Source of the DNA: JACQFK01 sp036383955
GTDB lineage: Bacteria; Planctomycetota; MHYJ01; JACPRB01
Reading direction: 5' to 3'
Assembly: GCA_036383955.1 (NCBI GenBank)
Contig: DASVNH010000173.1
Coordinates: forward strand, 1-64,000
DNA length: 64,000 nucleotides
A program made the position numbers and the translations under genes. Positions 8,892 to 16,994 of the stretch are shown here, in pieces. How positions within the stretch are numbered: position 1 is the first letter of the stretch; the number at the start of each line of letters is the position of its first letter. Under the pieces are notes generated by a model. That model had not been told where the DNA came from. It saw nothing but the letters and a program-made list of their open reading frames with translations, and did no database searches.

Positions 8892-8925
8892 GCGAGCACC
8901 CGAGAGAAGTTACCGGCAGGTCCGG

Positions 8926-8952
8926 TGGACTCCCCCTCTCCGTACCTATAAT
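8926..8952 (+). promoter_or_regulatory. Promoter of the TolC-like gene
   Basis: A perfect -10 TATAAT at 8947-8952 is preceded by TGGACT (8926-8931, 4 of 6 matches to TTGACA, 15-base spacer). It lies in the divergent region between the S1C operon and the TolC-like gene; the same A+T block (TATTAT on the minus strand) could serve the protease operon. Confidence 0.5.
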
Positions 8953-9000
8953 ATACGACACGATCGCCAAGCTGAAAGATCCCGAAATCCGGAGGACGTC

Positions 9001-10518
9001 ATGGCGTTTCTCGCGCTGCTCCTGCTGACCGCCCTCCCCGGGGGGGACGACGAGGCCCGGAAGCCCGTCCGGAAGTCGATCCCCCTCTCGGTCCGCGAAG
9101 CAGTGGCGCTCTCCCTCAACCACAACCTGGACATCGAGATCGCGCGCTACCAGCCCTGGATCGAGGAGCAGAACGTGCTGGTGACCCTGGGCCAGTGGGA
9201 CCACGTCCTCTACGGATCCGCGGTCCGCTCGCGCGCGGTCCAGCCCGGCACGAGCTCGCTCTCGGGCGCCTCCAAGCTGGAGAGCGACGGGAAGGACGTC
9301 GAATTCGGCGTCCGCAAGCTCCTGCCCTTCGGCGGCTCGTACGACGTCTTCGCGGGAGGCAACTACATCCGCTCCAACAACTCCTTCCTGCTGGAGAACC
9401 CGCTCTACACCGACTCGGCGGGCGTGGCGATCACCCTCCCGCTGCTGCGGGGCGGCTCCACGGCGGCCAACACGGCCACGCTGGTGATCGCCCGGAACGA
9501 GCGGGACATCTCGGTGGACGTGTTCGAGAAGACCGTGTCCGACAGCGTCTTCGCCGTGATCCAGGCCTACGCCGACCTCGCCTTCGCCATCGAGGAGAAG
9601 AAGGTCAAGGAGCAGTCCGTCGACGTCGCCTCGCGGCTGCTGGAAGACAACCGCCGCAAGTTCGACCGCGGGCTGGCGTCGCGGCTCGACGTCACCCAGG
9701 CCGACGCGGGCGTGGCCGCCCAGCAGGAGGGGCTGCTGACCGCCGAGGCCGCCGTGCTCAACGCGAGCGACCGCCTCAAGCGCCTGGTCGACCCCTCGCT
9801 GCTGGCGTCGGAGCTGGAAATCGTCCCGGTGGAGCGGCCGGGCACGCGCCTGGGCGACCTCGACGAGCGGGCGGCGACGGAAAAGGCGCTCGAGCAGGCC
9901 CGGGGGTCCCGGCCGGAGTTCCGGCAGCTCCGCCGGCAGATGTCGAGCCAGGACGTGGAGATCGCGCGCGCGGCCAACGACCGGCTCCCGCGGCTGGACT
10001 TCACCGGCTCGGGGACGATCAACGGGACGGAGGGCACGTTCAGCGAGGCCTTCCGGGAGGCGGACGGGCTGGACACCTACGACGTCACGGGCGGCATCAT
10101 CTTCGAATGGGCGTTCGAGAACCGGGCGGCGCGGGGGGCGTCGCAGCGCGCGGAGCTGCAGCGCCGGCGGCTGGTCCTCCAGGAGCGCAACCTGGAGAAC
10201 CAGGTGCTCGTGGAGATCCGCGAGGCGGTGCGGGCCATCAAGACCAACGAGAAGCGCATCGAGGCGACGCGGCGCGCCCGCGTCCTGGCCGAGGAGCAGC
10301 TCGAGGGCGAGCTGACGCGGAACCAGCAGGGGCTGTCGACGACCTTTCGGGTGATCGACGTCCAGGAGGACCTGGTGCAGGCGCGGACGAACGAGCTGAA
10401 GGCGCTGATCGACTATCACCTGTCCCGGTACCGGCTGGGGCAGGTCTCGGGCGTGCTGCTGGAGCAGCAGGGGATCCTGATCCGGGAGAACCTGGCGCCG
10501 CGGGTCAGCCTGAGGTAA
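9001..10518 (+). CDS. TolC-family outer-membrane efflux protein
   Basis: 505 residues from the ATG at 9001, chosen because GGAGG stands at 8991-8995 and a hydrophobic leader (MAFLALLLLTALPGG) follows; the frame is open further upstream. The protein has the duplicated OEP layout: a first repeat beginning with the PLSVREAVALSLNHNLDI signature and a second one with REFRQLR and RLPRLDF motifs, both predicted to form long coiled helices plus strands of the outer-membrane channel. Such proteins form trimeric exit ducts for tripartite exporters. A MacA-like adaptor with its ABC transporter is encoded 11 kb away (19213-22378) and is a possible partner. It ends directly against the convergent gene at 10519. 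Confidence 0.9.
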   Translation: MAFLALLLLTALPGGDDEARKPVRKSIPLSVREAVALSLNHNLDIEIARYQPWIEEQNVLVTLGQWDHVLYGSAVRSRAVQPGTSSLSGASKLESDGKDVEFGVRKLLPFGGSYDVFAGGNYIRSNNSFLLENPLYTDSAGVAITLPLLRGGSTAANTATLVIARNERDISVDVFEKTVSDSVFAVIQAYADLAFAIEEKKVKEQSVDVASRLLEDNRRKFDRGLASRLDVTQADAGVAAQQEGLLTAEAAVLNASDRLKRLVDPSLLASELEIVPVERPGTRLGDLDERAATEKALEQARGSRPEFRQLRRQMSSQDVEIARAANDRLPRLDFTGSGTINGTEGTFSEAFREADGLDTYDVTGGIIFEWAFENRAARGASQRAELQRRRLVLQERNLENQVLVEIREAVRAIKTNEKRIEATRRARVLAEEQLEGELTRNQQGLSTTFRVIDVQEDLVQARTNELKALIDYHLSRYRLGQVSGVLLEQQGILIRENLAPRVSLR

Positions 10519-11592
10519 TCACTTCCCGGGGGTCTTGGGCTTGTCCTGGGGCTTCTCCATCGGCTTGCCCTTCTCGTCCTTCTTTTCGGCGCCCGGGACG
10601 ACCTTCGCGGCGCGGACTTCCTTCTCGGCCTGTTCGAGCTCCTCGGCCTTGAGGGCCTTGAGGCGCTCGACGAATTCGGCGACGCCCGCGTGGGTCTTCA
10701 TCTGGGTGACGGCCTCGGAGGCGTCGGGATGGAGCACGTTGCCGGCGCGGCGGAAGTCCTTCAGGATCCAGAGGCAGAACTCGCGGCCCGCGACGGAGAC
10801 GGACTCGAGGCAGTAGCGCTTGAAGTTCTCGAACGTGAAGTCCTCCTCGCGGAAGGTCTTCAGCTTCTGGTTGTCCGCGTGGTAGGAGGTGGCGCCCACG
10901 AACTTGCCGGCCTCGAAGGTGAAGTAGGGCGAATTGCCCTGGAGATTGCGGACGGTGTAGTGGATCTGGGTGAGGGCGGCGGGGTAGAGGGCCTTGAGGG
11001 AGCTCTGCTCGCAGCGCTTCAGCAGCTTGCCGTTTTCGGCGGTCAGGTCCTTGGCCTGGGCCTTCCAGACCTCCTCCTTGGCGCAGGCCAGCTCGTAGCG
11101 CTTGACCATCTCGAGCGCGTCGGCGGCGAGCTGGTCGAGCTCCTGCAGGTTGGAGACGAGGGCCTGGACGAGATCCTCGTTCCAGGCGGAGAAGAGGAAG
11201 TTCCAGCTGCGGGGCTGGACGGGGGTCTTCTTGAGGTGCTCGAGGACCTTGGGGTTCTGGAGCTCCTCGCGGAGGTCGACGCGGACGGCGAAGAGGCCGG
11301 GGCCGTCGATCGGATTGCCGAGGCTGAACTTGCGCTCCTTGACCTGGGCCATGAGGCCGCCGGCGCCGGAGAGCATGGGCTCGAGCTTGCCGTTGACCCA
11401 GGTCTCGTAGCTGCGGCCGACGGAGACGAAGAGGATGGCCATGTCGGGCAGGGGGACGGCGCCGTCGCACTGGAGGAGCGGGCGCTTGGCCTTCGGATTG
11501 GGCACCTTGGCGGCCAGGATCATCTCGACCTTGTTGTCCTGGGCGGTCAGGGCGCCGGAGAAGAGGAGCGCGACGGCGAGGAAGCGCGTCAT
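10519..11592 (-). CDS. Secreted protein of unknown function
   Basis: 357 residues with a clear signal peptide (MTRFLAVALLFSGALTA, cleavage before QDNK). I do not recognise a family. A helical middle region (about 140-215) has Cys, Lys and Glu-rich stretches, and the C terminus (about 310-357) is Lys/Pro/Glu-rich and probably disordered. It starts just downstream of the terminator hairpin at 11614-11643, so it is likely transcribed separately from the GspK-like gene upstream, and its stop codon abuts that of the TolC-like gene. Confidence 0.75.
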   Translation of the reverse strand: MTRFLAVALLFSGALTAQDNKVEMILAAKVPNPKAKRPLLQCDGAVPLPDMAILFVSVGRSYETWVNGKLEPMLSGAGGLMAQVKERKFSLGNPIDGPGLFAVRVDLREELQNPKVLEHLKKTPVQPRSWNFLFSAWNEDLVQALVSNLQELDQLAADALEMVKRYELACAKEEVWKAQAKDLTAENGKLLKRCEQSSLKALYPAALTQIHYTVRNLQGNSPYFTFEAGKFVGATSYHADNQKLKTFREEDFTFENFKRYCLESVSVAGREFCLWILKDFRRAGNVLHPDASEAVTQMKTHAGVAEFVERLKALKAEELEQAEKEVRAAKVVPGAEKKDEKGKPMEKPQDKPKTPGK

Positions 11593-11613
11593 GGACCCAC
11601 CCCCAATAAAGAA

Positions 11614-11643
11614 GGAGCCGGGCGGCCTTCGCCGCCCGGCTCC
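11614..11643 (-). terminator. Terminator of the GspK/PilX-like gene
   Basis: Perfect 13-base arms (11614-11626 and 11631-11643) enclose a CTTC loop. On the minus strand the hairpin is followed by TTCTTTATT, which fits an intrinsic terminator for the gene ending at 11654. Confidence 0.75.
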
Positions 11644-11653
11644 AGTGTAGCGC

Positions 11654-14600
11654 TTAGAAGCTCCGGTTGTCGAACACGTAGGACAGCAGGTGGCTCTGGT
11701 TGTCGTCGTAGAAGATCGTCACGTCGTCGAGCACCGGGGTGGCCAGGAGGATGTCGGCGAACTGCGCGGGGATGTCGAAGTTGGCCCGGTACTTGACGTT
11801 CTTGGGATCCTGGACGCTGAGCGAGGCTCCCGTGGACTGTCCGCCGGCGCCGCTGGGCTCGTAGACGGGGGAATAGCCGTCGTCGTAGTACGGCCCGGCG
11901 GGCGGGTTGGTGCCGTCGATGATGGACAGGCCGATCCGGGGGTTGACGTCCTTGATGGCCATGCCGCGCGTGTCGTACGCGTAGAGGACCTGGCGGCCGG
12001 GCTCGGCGGGCTCCGGATCGCCGGAGTCGCGGTTCTCGCCGTACCAAGTCCAGGCGAGGCCGATGATGCGGATCCGCCGTTCGACCGGCTGCAGGGAGCC
12101 GGTGGGGGGCGCGCCGCCGGGCGGCATCGCGCTGCCCGGGGTGGGCAGGACGCGGGTCACCGAGACGCGGTCGAGCTCGAGGGAGGCGGAGGTGAAGACG
12201 CCTTCGCCGTAGTTGCCGCCGTCGGGCTTGTAGTAGCGGCCGCGGGCCCAGAGGGCGAGCTGCCCCTGCTCGTCCTGGGTCTTCCACACGTAGGCTTCGT
12301 CGATCGTCTGGTCGCCGGTGTGGTTGCCCTTGTAGCCGAAGTTCGCCTTGGCGCGGGCGCCGATGTAGGAGGTGGCGCCGAAGCGCATCTGGTTGAACTC
12401 GCCGCCGTCGTGCTTGTCGAAGAAGTTCATCCGGTCGGCGCCCATGCTCCAGCCGCCGGTCATCGAGATGTACGTCCACTTGGAGAAGTTCATCGTGCCG
12501 TTGACCCAGAGGCGCGAGGAGTTGCCGGCCTGGTCGCTGGGCGTCAGGTTCCACGCGAAGGCCGTGTGGATCCAGCGGTGGCCCCGCAGCGGGCTGGGCT
12601 TGTCCGCGCGGCCGCGGCAGGCGTCGTGGCCCAGGTGGTTCAGGCAGGACGTGAGGTGCCCGAACTCGTGCGCCCGGGGGAGGCTGCCGCTCGAGGATGA
12701 GTGCCACTGCTTGGAGCCCATGCAGAGCGAGGAGGGCTCGAACTGGCCGCAGTTGTTGTGCCAGTACTTCGGGCCCTGCGTCTCCGACTGCTTGATGTCG
12801 TAGTTCGAGGGGAAGTAGTAGAACGCCCAGGGCCAGACGTTCACGTTCTGGCCGCAGGAGTCGTGGTAGCGGCTCATGTCCCACATCGTGCGGACCTTGC
12901 CGCTGAGGTCCGGGTAGTACGACGGCTTCCACCAGAAGCCGACCTGGCCTTCCGCGTGGTCCGTGTTGAACCGCCAGAGGTCGCCGCCGCCGTGCACGAA
13001 GTAGGCGGGCGCGGCGTGGCGCTCCACGTACGTGCCGTCGATGCGCAGGTCCGAGGGCGGGAAGGGCGCCAGCGGGGGCGTGGTCGTCGTGCCCGACGCC
13101 TGCTTGGTCTGGCGGAAGCTGCGCGCGATGCGGATCGGCTGCGCCACCGTGCCGTCGGCCGGATCGTAGGGGCCGCCCTTCGACCAGGGGACGCCGCCGA
13201 CGATGTCCGGATAGTTGTCCACCGTGTCGTCCGCGCCGGCTTTCTCGCCGGCGATCTCCAGGCCGTTGAAGACGTGGAACCCGGCGTCATGGTCCAGCGA
13301 GAAGGGCACGTACATGAGCAGGCCGCCGGGCAGCGACGCCCGCAGCCCCGTGCTCTTCGTGGTCGAGAGCTGGTTCTTCGCGTGGGTCACGCCCAGGCCG
13401 CCCACCGTGGGCAGCGCGATGTAGCCGTCCCACTCGTTGTCCGGCTCGCCCGGCTGGCCCAGGTTGCCGAGGAACACGCCGTTGTCGGGCTCGGGCCCGA
13501 CCTCGAGCGACATGTTGTTGTTCGTGTCCCAGGACGCGCCGCGCGGCGACAGCGTGCCCGCGTAGAAGTGCTTCTGGCTCGTCTCGCGCAGGATGTCGTA
13601 GAGCTTGTAGATCGCCTTCACCTTGGCCTGCGCCACGAGCGTGTTGGGGCTGAGCGTGACGTCCGACACGTCCTGGATCGGGCGCACCACGCGGCCCAGC
13701 GACTCGACCTCGAAGTAGCCCGTGGGCATGAAGCAGAACTCGGTCGAGTTCACGAAGAGGTCCGTCTTGTCCACCCGCAGGAAGATGTTCTCGTCCGGGT
13801 TGGTCTCGTTCAGGTGGGTGTTGGGGTTGAAGTTGGCCTTGAGGACGTCGGCCAGCGCCTTCGAGGCGTGCTCGTTCTGGGGGATCGAGGGGACCAGCTT
13901 GCCGTGGCCGCTGGGGTCGTCGACCTCCTCCTCGAAGTCGAGGTGGATGCCGAGGCGCTTGTCGATCAGGACGCCGGCGCCGCCGTCGGGGCCGCCCTGC
14001 GGCTTGGCGAGGTTGTCGATGAAGGCGTTGAACTGGTGCCAGGAGCGGAAGGTCCCGGTCCACCAATAGCTCGGGTTCGAGTAGTTGAAGCCGGGGATGT
14101 TGCGGCGCTCGCGGCAGGCGATGATGTGCTCGGCGATGTCGTAGGCCGAGATCTCGTCGTCGGAGACCGTGCCGGACTTGGCCACGATGGGCACCGTCTC
14201 CATCAGGTAGCCGTGCTCGTCGCCCGTCGACGGCACCATCTGGCCGCGCGGCCGGAGCGCGTTCTGCTGCTTGAAGGAGAGATAGAGGTCGCCCTTCCAG
14301 CGCGGGTTGTTGCGGCGCCGGTAGGCGACGAAGAAGCCCTGGAGATCCGCCATCAGCGCCACCAGGATCGGCTTGGGCGCGGCGTTGATGTTGACCGGGG
14401 CGCGCGCGACGACCTCCACCCACTGGGGGTTCAGGACGTCGAGGCCGTAGATCTTGATGTTGTCGCTGTCGTGCGGTGAGCCGCAGTACGAGGGGCAGGT
14501 CGAGAGGCCGCCGGGGACCTGGATCTTGTCGCCGTTGGCGTCGACGCCCTGGGTGTCGCTGCCGTGGCGGTACAGGGGCGGGTTGCCGCGGTAGAACTTG

Positions 14601-15427
14601 ACGCCGGTGCGGCCTTCGTAGTCCTGCGCGTAGCGGGCGGAGAGGGGGACGGGGTTGACGACGTTGGTGTCGACCCAGGCGTGGACGGTCACGAAGTCGC
14701 GGAAGCGGGCGAAGAGGGTCTCGTCGTAGGCGACAGCCTTGAGGAGGTCGTTCATGTGCCGGTAGCCGCCGGGCGGGCGGTTGTCGATGATCTTGTTGCC
14801 CAGCTGGGGGACGGCGATCTGCTCGCCCAGGTGGTTGAGGATGCGGCGGAGGTTCTGGCTGACGCTGGTGTTGGCGCCGGCGGAGGGGTCGATGTCGACG
14901 CCGTCGTTCACGTAGATGCGGCCGGAGATGTCGTTGATCTTCAGGACGTAGTGCTCGCTGCCGCGGCCGTAGAAGCCGCCGCCGTGGGTGCCGGAGTAGC
15001 CGAGGGGCTTGTTGTTGATGGTGATGAGCTTGGGCTTCTTGTTGGGGTCGAGCGGATCCTGCTTGGCTTCGTCCTCGACGGCGAACGAGGGGTTGGTGGA
15101 GTCCTCGATCTTGAAGTCGGGCAGGGGCTCGGTGTCTTCCCGGCCGGTGGGATCGTTGCCCCAGTACTTCCAGGGCTTCGGCAGCGGCGTGGCCATGCCC
15201 AGGCCTTCGAAGTAGCGGTTCGGGAAGTACTCCCGCAGCTGGGCCTCGGCGGCCTGCACGCCGGACTGCGCGGCGAACTTCGCCCGCACGGTATCGACGT
15301 AGTTGCGCGCCACCTGACGCTCCGTGGCCTGGAGCGTCGCGAACGTCACCCCCAGCAGCGCCAGCACCGCCAGCACCCCCAGGACGACGATCAGGACCGC
15401 GCCTTTTCTCTTCCCGAGATACCGCAC
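11654..15427 (-). CDS. Giant GspK/PilX-like secretion or pilus component with C-terminal lectin-like region
   Basis: 1257 residues from GTG at 15427; this start is set by AAGGAGGGG immediately upstream and by the prepilin-like N terminus (KRKG then AVLIVVLGVLAVLALLG). The N-terminal third resembles GspK/PilX: a helix with ERQVARNY and AAQSGVQAAEAQL, then the VNINAAPKPIL signature near the middle, typical of the minor pseudopilin that caps type II secretion pseudopili. The C-terminal ~600 residues contain a laminin-G/concanavalin-like sandwich (EGQVGFWWKP) and a PAGPYYDDGYSP tail. GspK proteins are usually ~300-350 residues, so this is a large extension that may place an adhesive or sugar-binding head on a pilus tip. 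It has its own promoter and terminator. Confidence 0.75.
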   Translation of the reverse strand: MRYLGKRKGAVLIVVLGVLAVLALLGVTFATLQATERQVARNYVDTVRAKFAAQSGVQAAEAQLREYFPNRYFEGLGMATPLPKPWKYWGNDPTGREDTEPLPDFKIEDSTNPSFAVEDEAKQDPLDPNKKPKLITINNKPLGYSGTHGGGFYGRGSEHYVLKINDISGRIYVNDGVDIDPSAGANTSVSQNLRRILNHLGEQIAVPQLGNKIIDNRPPGGYRHMNDLLKAVAYDETLFARFRDFVTVHAWVDTNVVNPVPLSARYAQDYEGRTGVKFYRGNPPLYRHGSDTQGVDANGDKIQVPGGLSTCPSYCGSPHDSDNIKIYGLDVLNPQWVEVVARAPVNINAAPKPILVALMADLQGFFVAYRRRNNPRWKGDLYLSFKQQNALRPRGQMVPSTGDEHGYLMETVPIVAKSGTVSDDEISAYDIAEHIIACRERRNIPGFNYSNPSYWWTGTFRSWHQFNAFIDNLAKPQGGPDGGAGVLIDKRLGIHLDFEEEVDDPSGHGKLVPSIPQNEHASKALADVLKANFNPNTHLNETNPDENIFLRVDKTDLFVNSTEFCFMPTGYFEVESLGRVVRPIQDVSDVTLSPNTLVAQAKVKAIYKLYDILRETSQKHFYAGTLSPRGASWDTNNNMSLEVGPEPDNGVFLGNLGQPGEPDNEWDGYIALPTVGGLGVTHAKNQLSTTKSTGLRASLPGGLLMYVPFSLDHDAGFHVFNGLEIAGEKAGADDTVDNYPDIVGGVPWSKGGPYDPADGTVAQPIRIARSFRQTKQASGTTTTPPLAPFPPSDLRIDGTYVERHAAPAYFVHGGGDLWRFNTDHAEGQVGFWWKPSYYPDLSGKVRTMWDMSRYHDSCGQNVNVWPWAFYYFPSNYDIKQSETQGPKYWHNNCGQFEPSSLCMGSKQWHSSSSGSLPRAHEFGHLTSCLNHLGHDACRGRADKPSPLRGHRWIHTAFAWNLTPSDQAGNSSRLWVNGTMNFSKWTYISMTGGWSMGADRMNFFDKHDGGEFNQMRFGATSYIGARAKANFGYKGNHTGDQTIDEAYVWKTQDEQGQLALWARGRYYKPDGGNYGEGVFTSASLELDRVSVTRVLPTPGSAMPPGGAPPTGSLQPVERRIRIIGLAWTWYGENRDSGDPEPAEPGRQVLYAYDTRGMAIKDVNPRIGLSIIDGTNPPAGPYYDDGYSPVYEPSGAGGQSTGASLSVQDPKNVKYRANFDIPAQFADILLATPVLDDVTIFYDDNQSHLLSYVFDNRSF

Positions 15428-15528
15428 AGACCCCTCCTTTGAATAACCGCCCGACTCCGCCCAGACGCCAGGACGCCGTGTCTTAGGCAAGCCGGGTGCC
15501 AGACCCCCCGTCCGACCCCCTCCGTAAC

Positions 15529-15557
15529 ATACTACCCTCGAAGGGGTAAGGGGGCAA
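15529..15557 (-). promoter_or_regulatory. Promoter of the GspK/PilX-like gene
   Basis: On the minus strand TTGCCC (15557-15552) and TAGTAT (15534-15529) are separated by 17 bases; transcription would start near 15522, about 95 bases before the GTG at 15427. Confidence 0.45.
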
Positions 15558-15630
15558 TCGTCCGCGGCAATCCGGGGCGACGCCCCCCCGTGCGCACCCC
15601 CCCGTTACCTTGTTACCCCCCAGTAACATT

Positions 15631-15659
15631 GGAACGAACCAGACCGTCTGTTTCGTTCC
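15631..15659. promoter_or_regulatory. 29-bp palindrome, candidate operator between divergent genes
   Basis: Arms GGAACGAA and TTCGTTCC flank inner arms CAGAC and GTCTG, with one mismatched pair and a single central base. It sits between the divergent genes at 15427 and 15713, 40 bases before a TATAAT box, so it could bind a dimeric repressor acting on either gene. Confidence 0.5.
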
Positions 15660-15698
15660 GTTCGGTTTGTCGCGCTTCCATCGCCGGAAATCCTTCGA

Positions 15699-15704
15699 TA
15701 TAAT
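15699..15704 (+). promoter_or_regulatory. -10 element directly before start codon
   Basis: A perfect TATAAT ends 8 bases before the ATG at 15713, which would put the transcript start 1-2 bases from the start codon (leaderless mRNA). Confidence 0.55.
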
Positions 15705-15712
15705 TGCGGCTT

Positions 15713-16939
15713 ATGCCGCTCCTTCTGGCGCTGGTTCTGTCGGCGCAGGACGCGGAGTTGATCCAGAACCTGCGCGACATCAATCCCACGGTCCGCCGTG
15801 CCACCTGCGGCATCATCGCGGAGAAGAGCCTGCGGGGCGCGACGCTGCCGCTGATCGACCTCCTCTCGCGGGAGACGGACGACTCCGTGAAGGGCGCGGC
15901 CGTCGAGGCCCTGGAGCGCCTGACGGGCGTCAAGGGCCGGGGCGCCGACGCCGCCAAGTGGAAGGAATGGTGGGATCAGACGGGCTCGAAGCTGGAGCCG
16001 TCGACGTCCGTCTCCGACGAGAAGCTGCTGCTGCTCATCCAGTCGGCGCGGCGGGACGTCGAGGACAAGACCGACAAGGCCAAGAGCGAAGTCCGCCTGC
16101 TGTCCATCACGGTGGCGATCATCGCCTTCGCGTTCGTGCTGGTGATGATCTACTTCGTGGGGCACATGTCGTCGAAGCTCAAGGAGTGGAAGGAGCTGGT
16201 GCGGCAGGCGGGGGCCTACATCGAGGAGTCGAACCAGATCACGCGGCGGACGGACCGCATCCTGGAGGAGCTCGAGGCGAAGAAGTCGGACATCCTCGAG
16301 TTCATCAAGAAGATCAAGGACGAGAAGGAAGCGGAGATCGAGCGCTACAACGACCTCCTCCACCAGAACACCGAGCACAAGATGCGCGAGGAGGTCATGG
16401 AGCTCCGCCAGAAGGCCGAGAAGGAGCTCGAGGAGACGCTCGGGCAGCTCAAGCAGCAGATCGAGCAGGAAGTCCGGCGCCTCAGCGTCGCCCAGCGGGA
16501 GAAGCAGGACAAGGACTTCAGCGCCCAGCACGAGCGCTTCATGCGGGAGGTCGAGGCGCACACCCTCTTCCTGCAGGCCAACTTCCTGCACAGCCGGGGA
16601 CGTCCGGAGGAAGCCCTCAAGATCTACAAGAAGCTGCTCGTCGTGAAGCCGGACCACCAGGTCGCCTGGGAGCGCATGGGCAACGCCTATCGCGAGCTCA
16701 TGCGCTACGACGAGGCCATCGAGTCCTACCAGAAGGCCATCGAGCTGGACCGCGACGACCCCTCCTCCTACTACAACCTGGCGGCGACCTACGCCCGCCA
16801 GCGCAAGAAGGAGAAGATGCTCGAGACCCTCGGGCTCGCCATCAAGAACGACGGCGAGTTCAAGGACGAGGCCCTCAACGACCCGGCCTTCCGCGACTAC
16901 TGGAACGACCCGGCCTTCAAGGACCTGGCCGAAGGGTAG
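15713..16939 (+). CDS. Membrane protein with HEAT, coiled-coil and TPR regions
   Basis: 408 residues. A short leader (MPLLLALVLSAQ) precedes a HEAT-repeat region (about 10-95) ending in WKEWWDQ, a motif shared with the HEAT protein at 41049. A transmembrane segment (ITVAIIAFAFVLVMIYFV, about 142-160) is followed by a long charged coiled coil (about 165-285) and then two or three TPR units (about 300-385). It is likely anchored in the inner membrane with the HEAT part outside and the coil plus TPR inside, so it might transmit or scaffold across the membrane; that is inference. The ATG at 15713 was preferred to an upstream TTG (15704) because TATAAT overlaps the latter. Confidence 0.78.
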   Translation: MPLLLALVLSAQDAELIQNLRDINPTVRRATCGIIAEKSLRGATLPLIDLLSRETDDSVKGAAVEALERLTGVKGRGADAAKWKEWWDQTGSKLEPSTSVSDEKLLLLIQSARRDVEDKTDKAKSEVRLLSITVAIIAFAFVLVMIYFVGHMSSKLKEWKELVRQAGAYIEESNQITRRTDRILEELEAKKSDILEFIKKIKDEKEAEIERYNDLLHQNTEHKMREEVMELRQKAEKELEETLGQLKQQIEQEVRRLSVAQREKQDKDFSAQHERFMREVEAHTLFLQANFLHSRGRPEEALKIYKKLLVVKPDHQVAWERMGNAYRELMRYDEAIESYQKAIELDRDDPSSYYNLAATYARQRKKEKMLETLGLAIKNDGEFKDEALNDPAFRDYWNDPAFKDLAEG

Positions 16940-16982
16940 AATCCGGAATCCAGAATCCAGAGGACCGGCCTGAGATCCGGTC
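16938..16982. repeat. Copy of dispersed GGAATCCAGAATCC repeat plus short hairpin
   Basis: The short gap between convergent genes holds a copy of the GAATCCGGAATCCAGAATCC repeat that recurs at 19104-19214 and 26718-26745, then GACCGG (16963-16968) facing CCGGTC (16977-16982). Confidence 0.5.
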
Positions 16983-16994
16983 GATCCGCTACAA

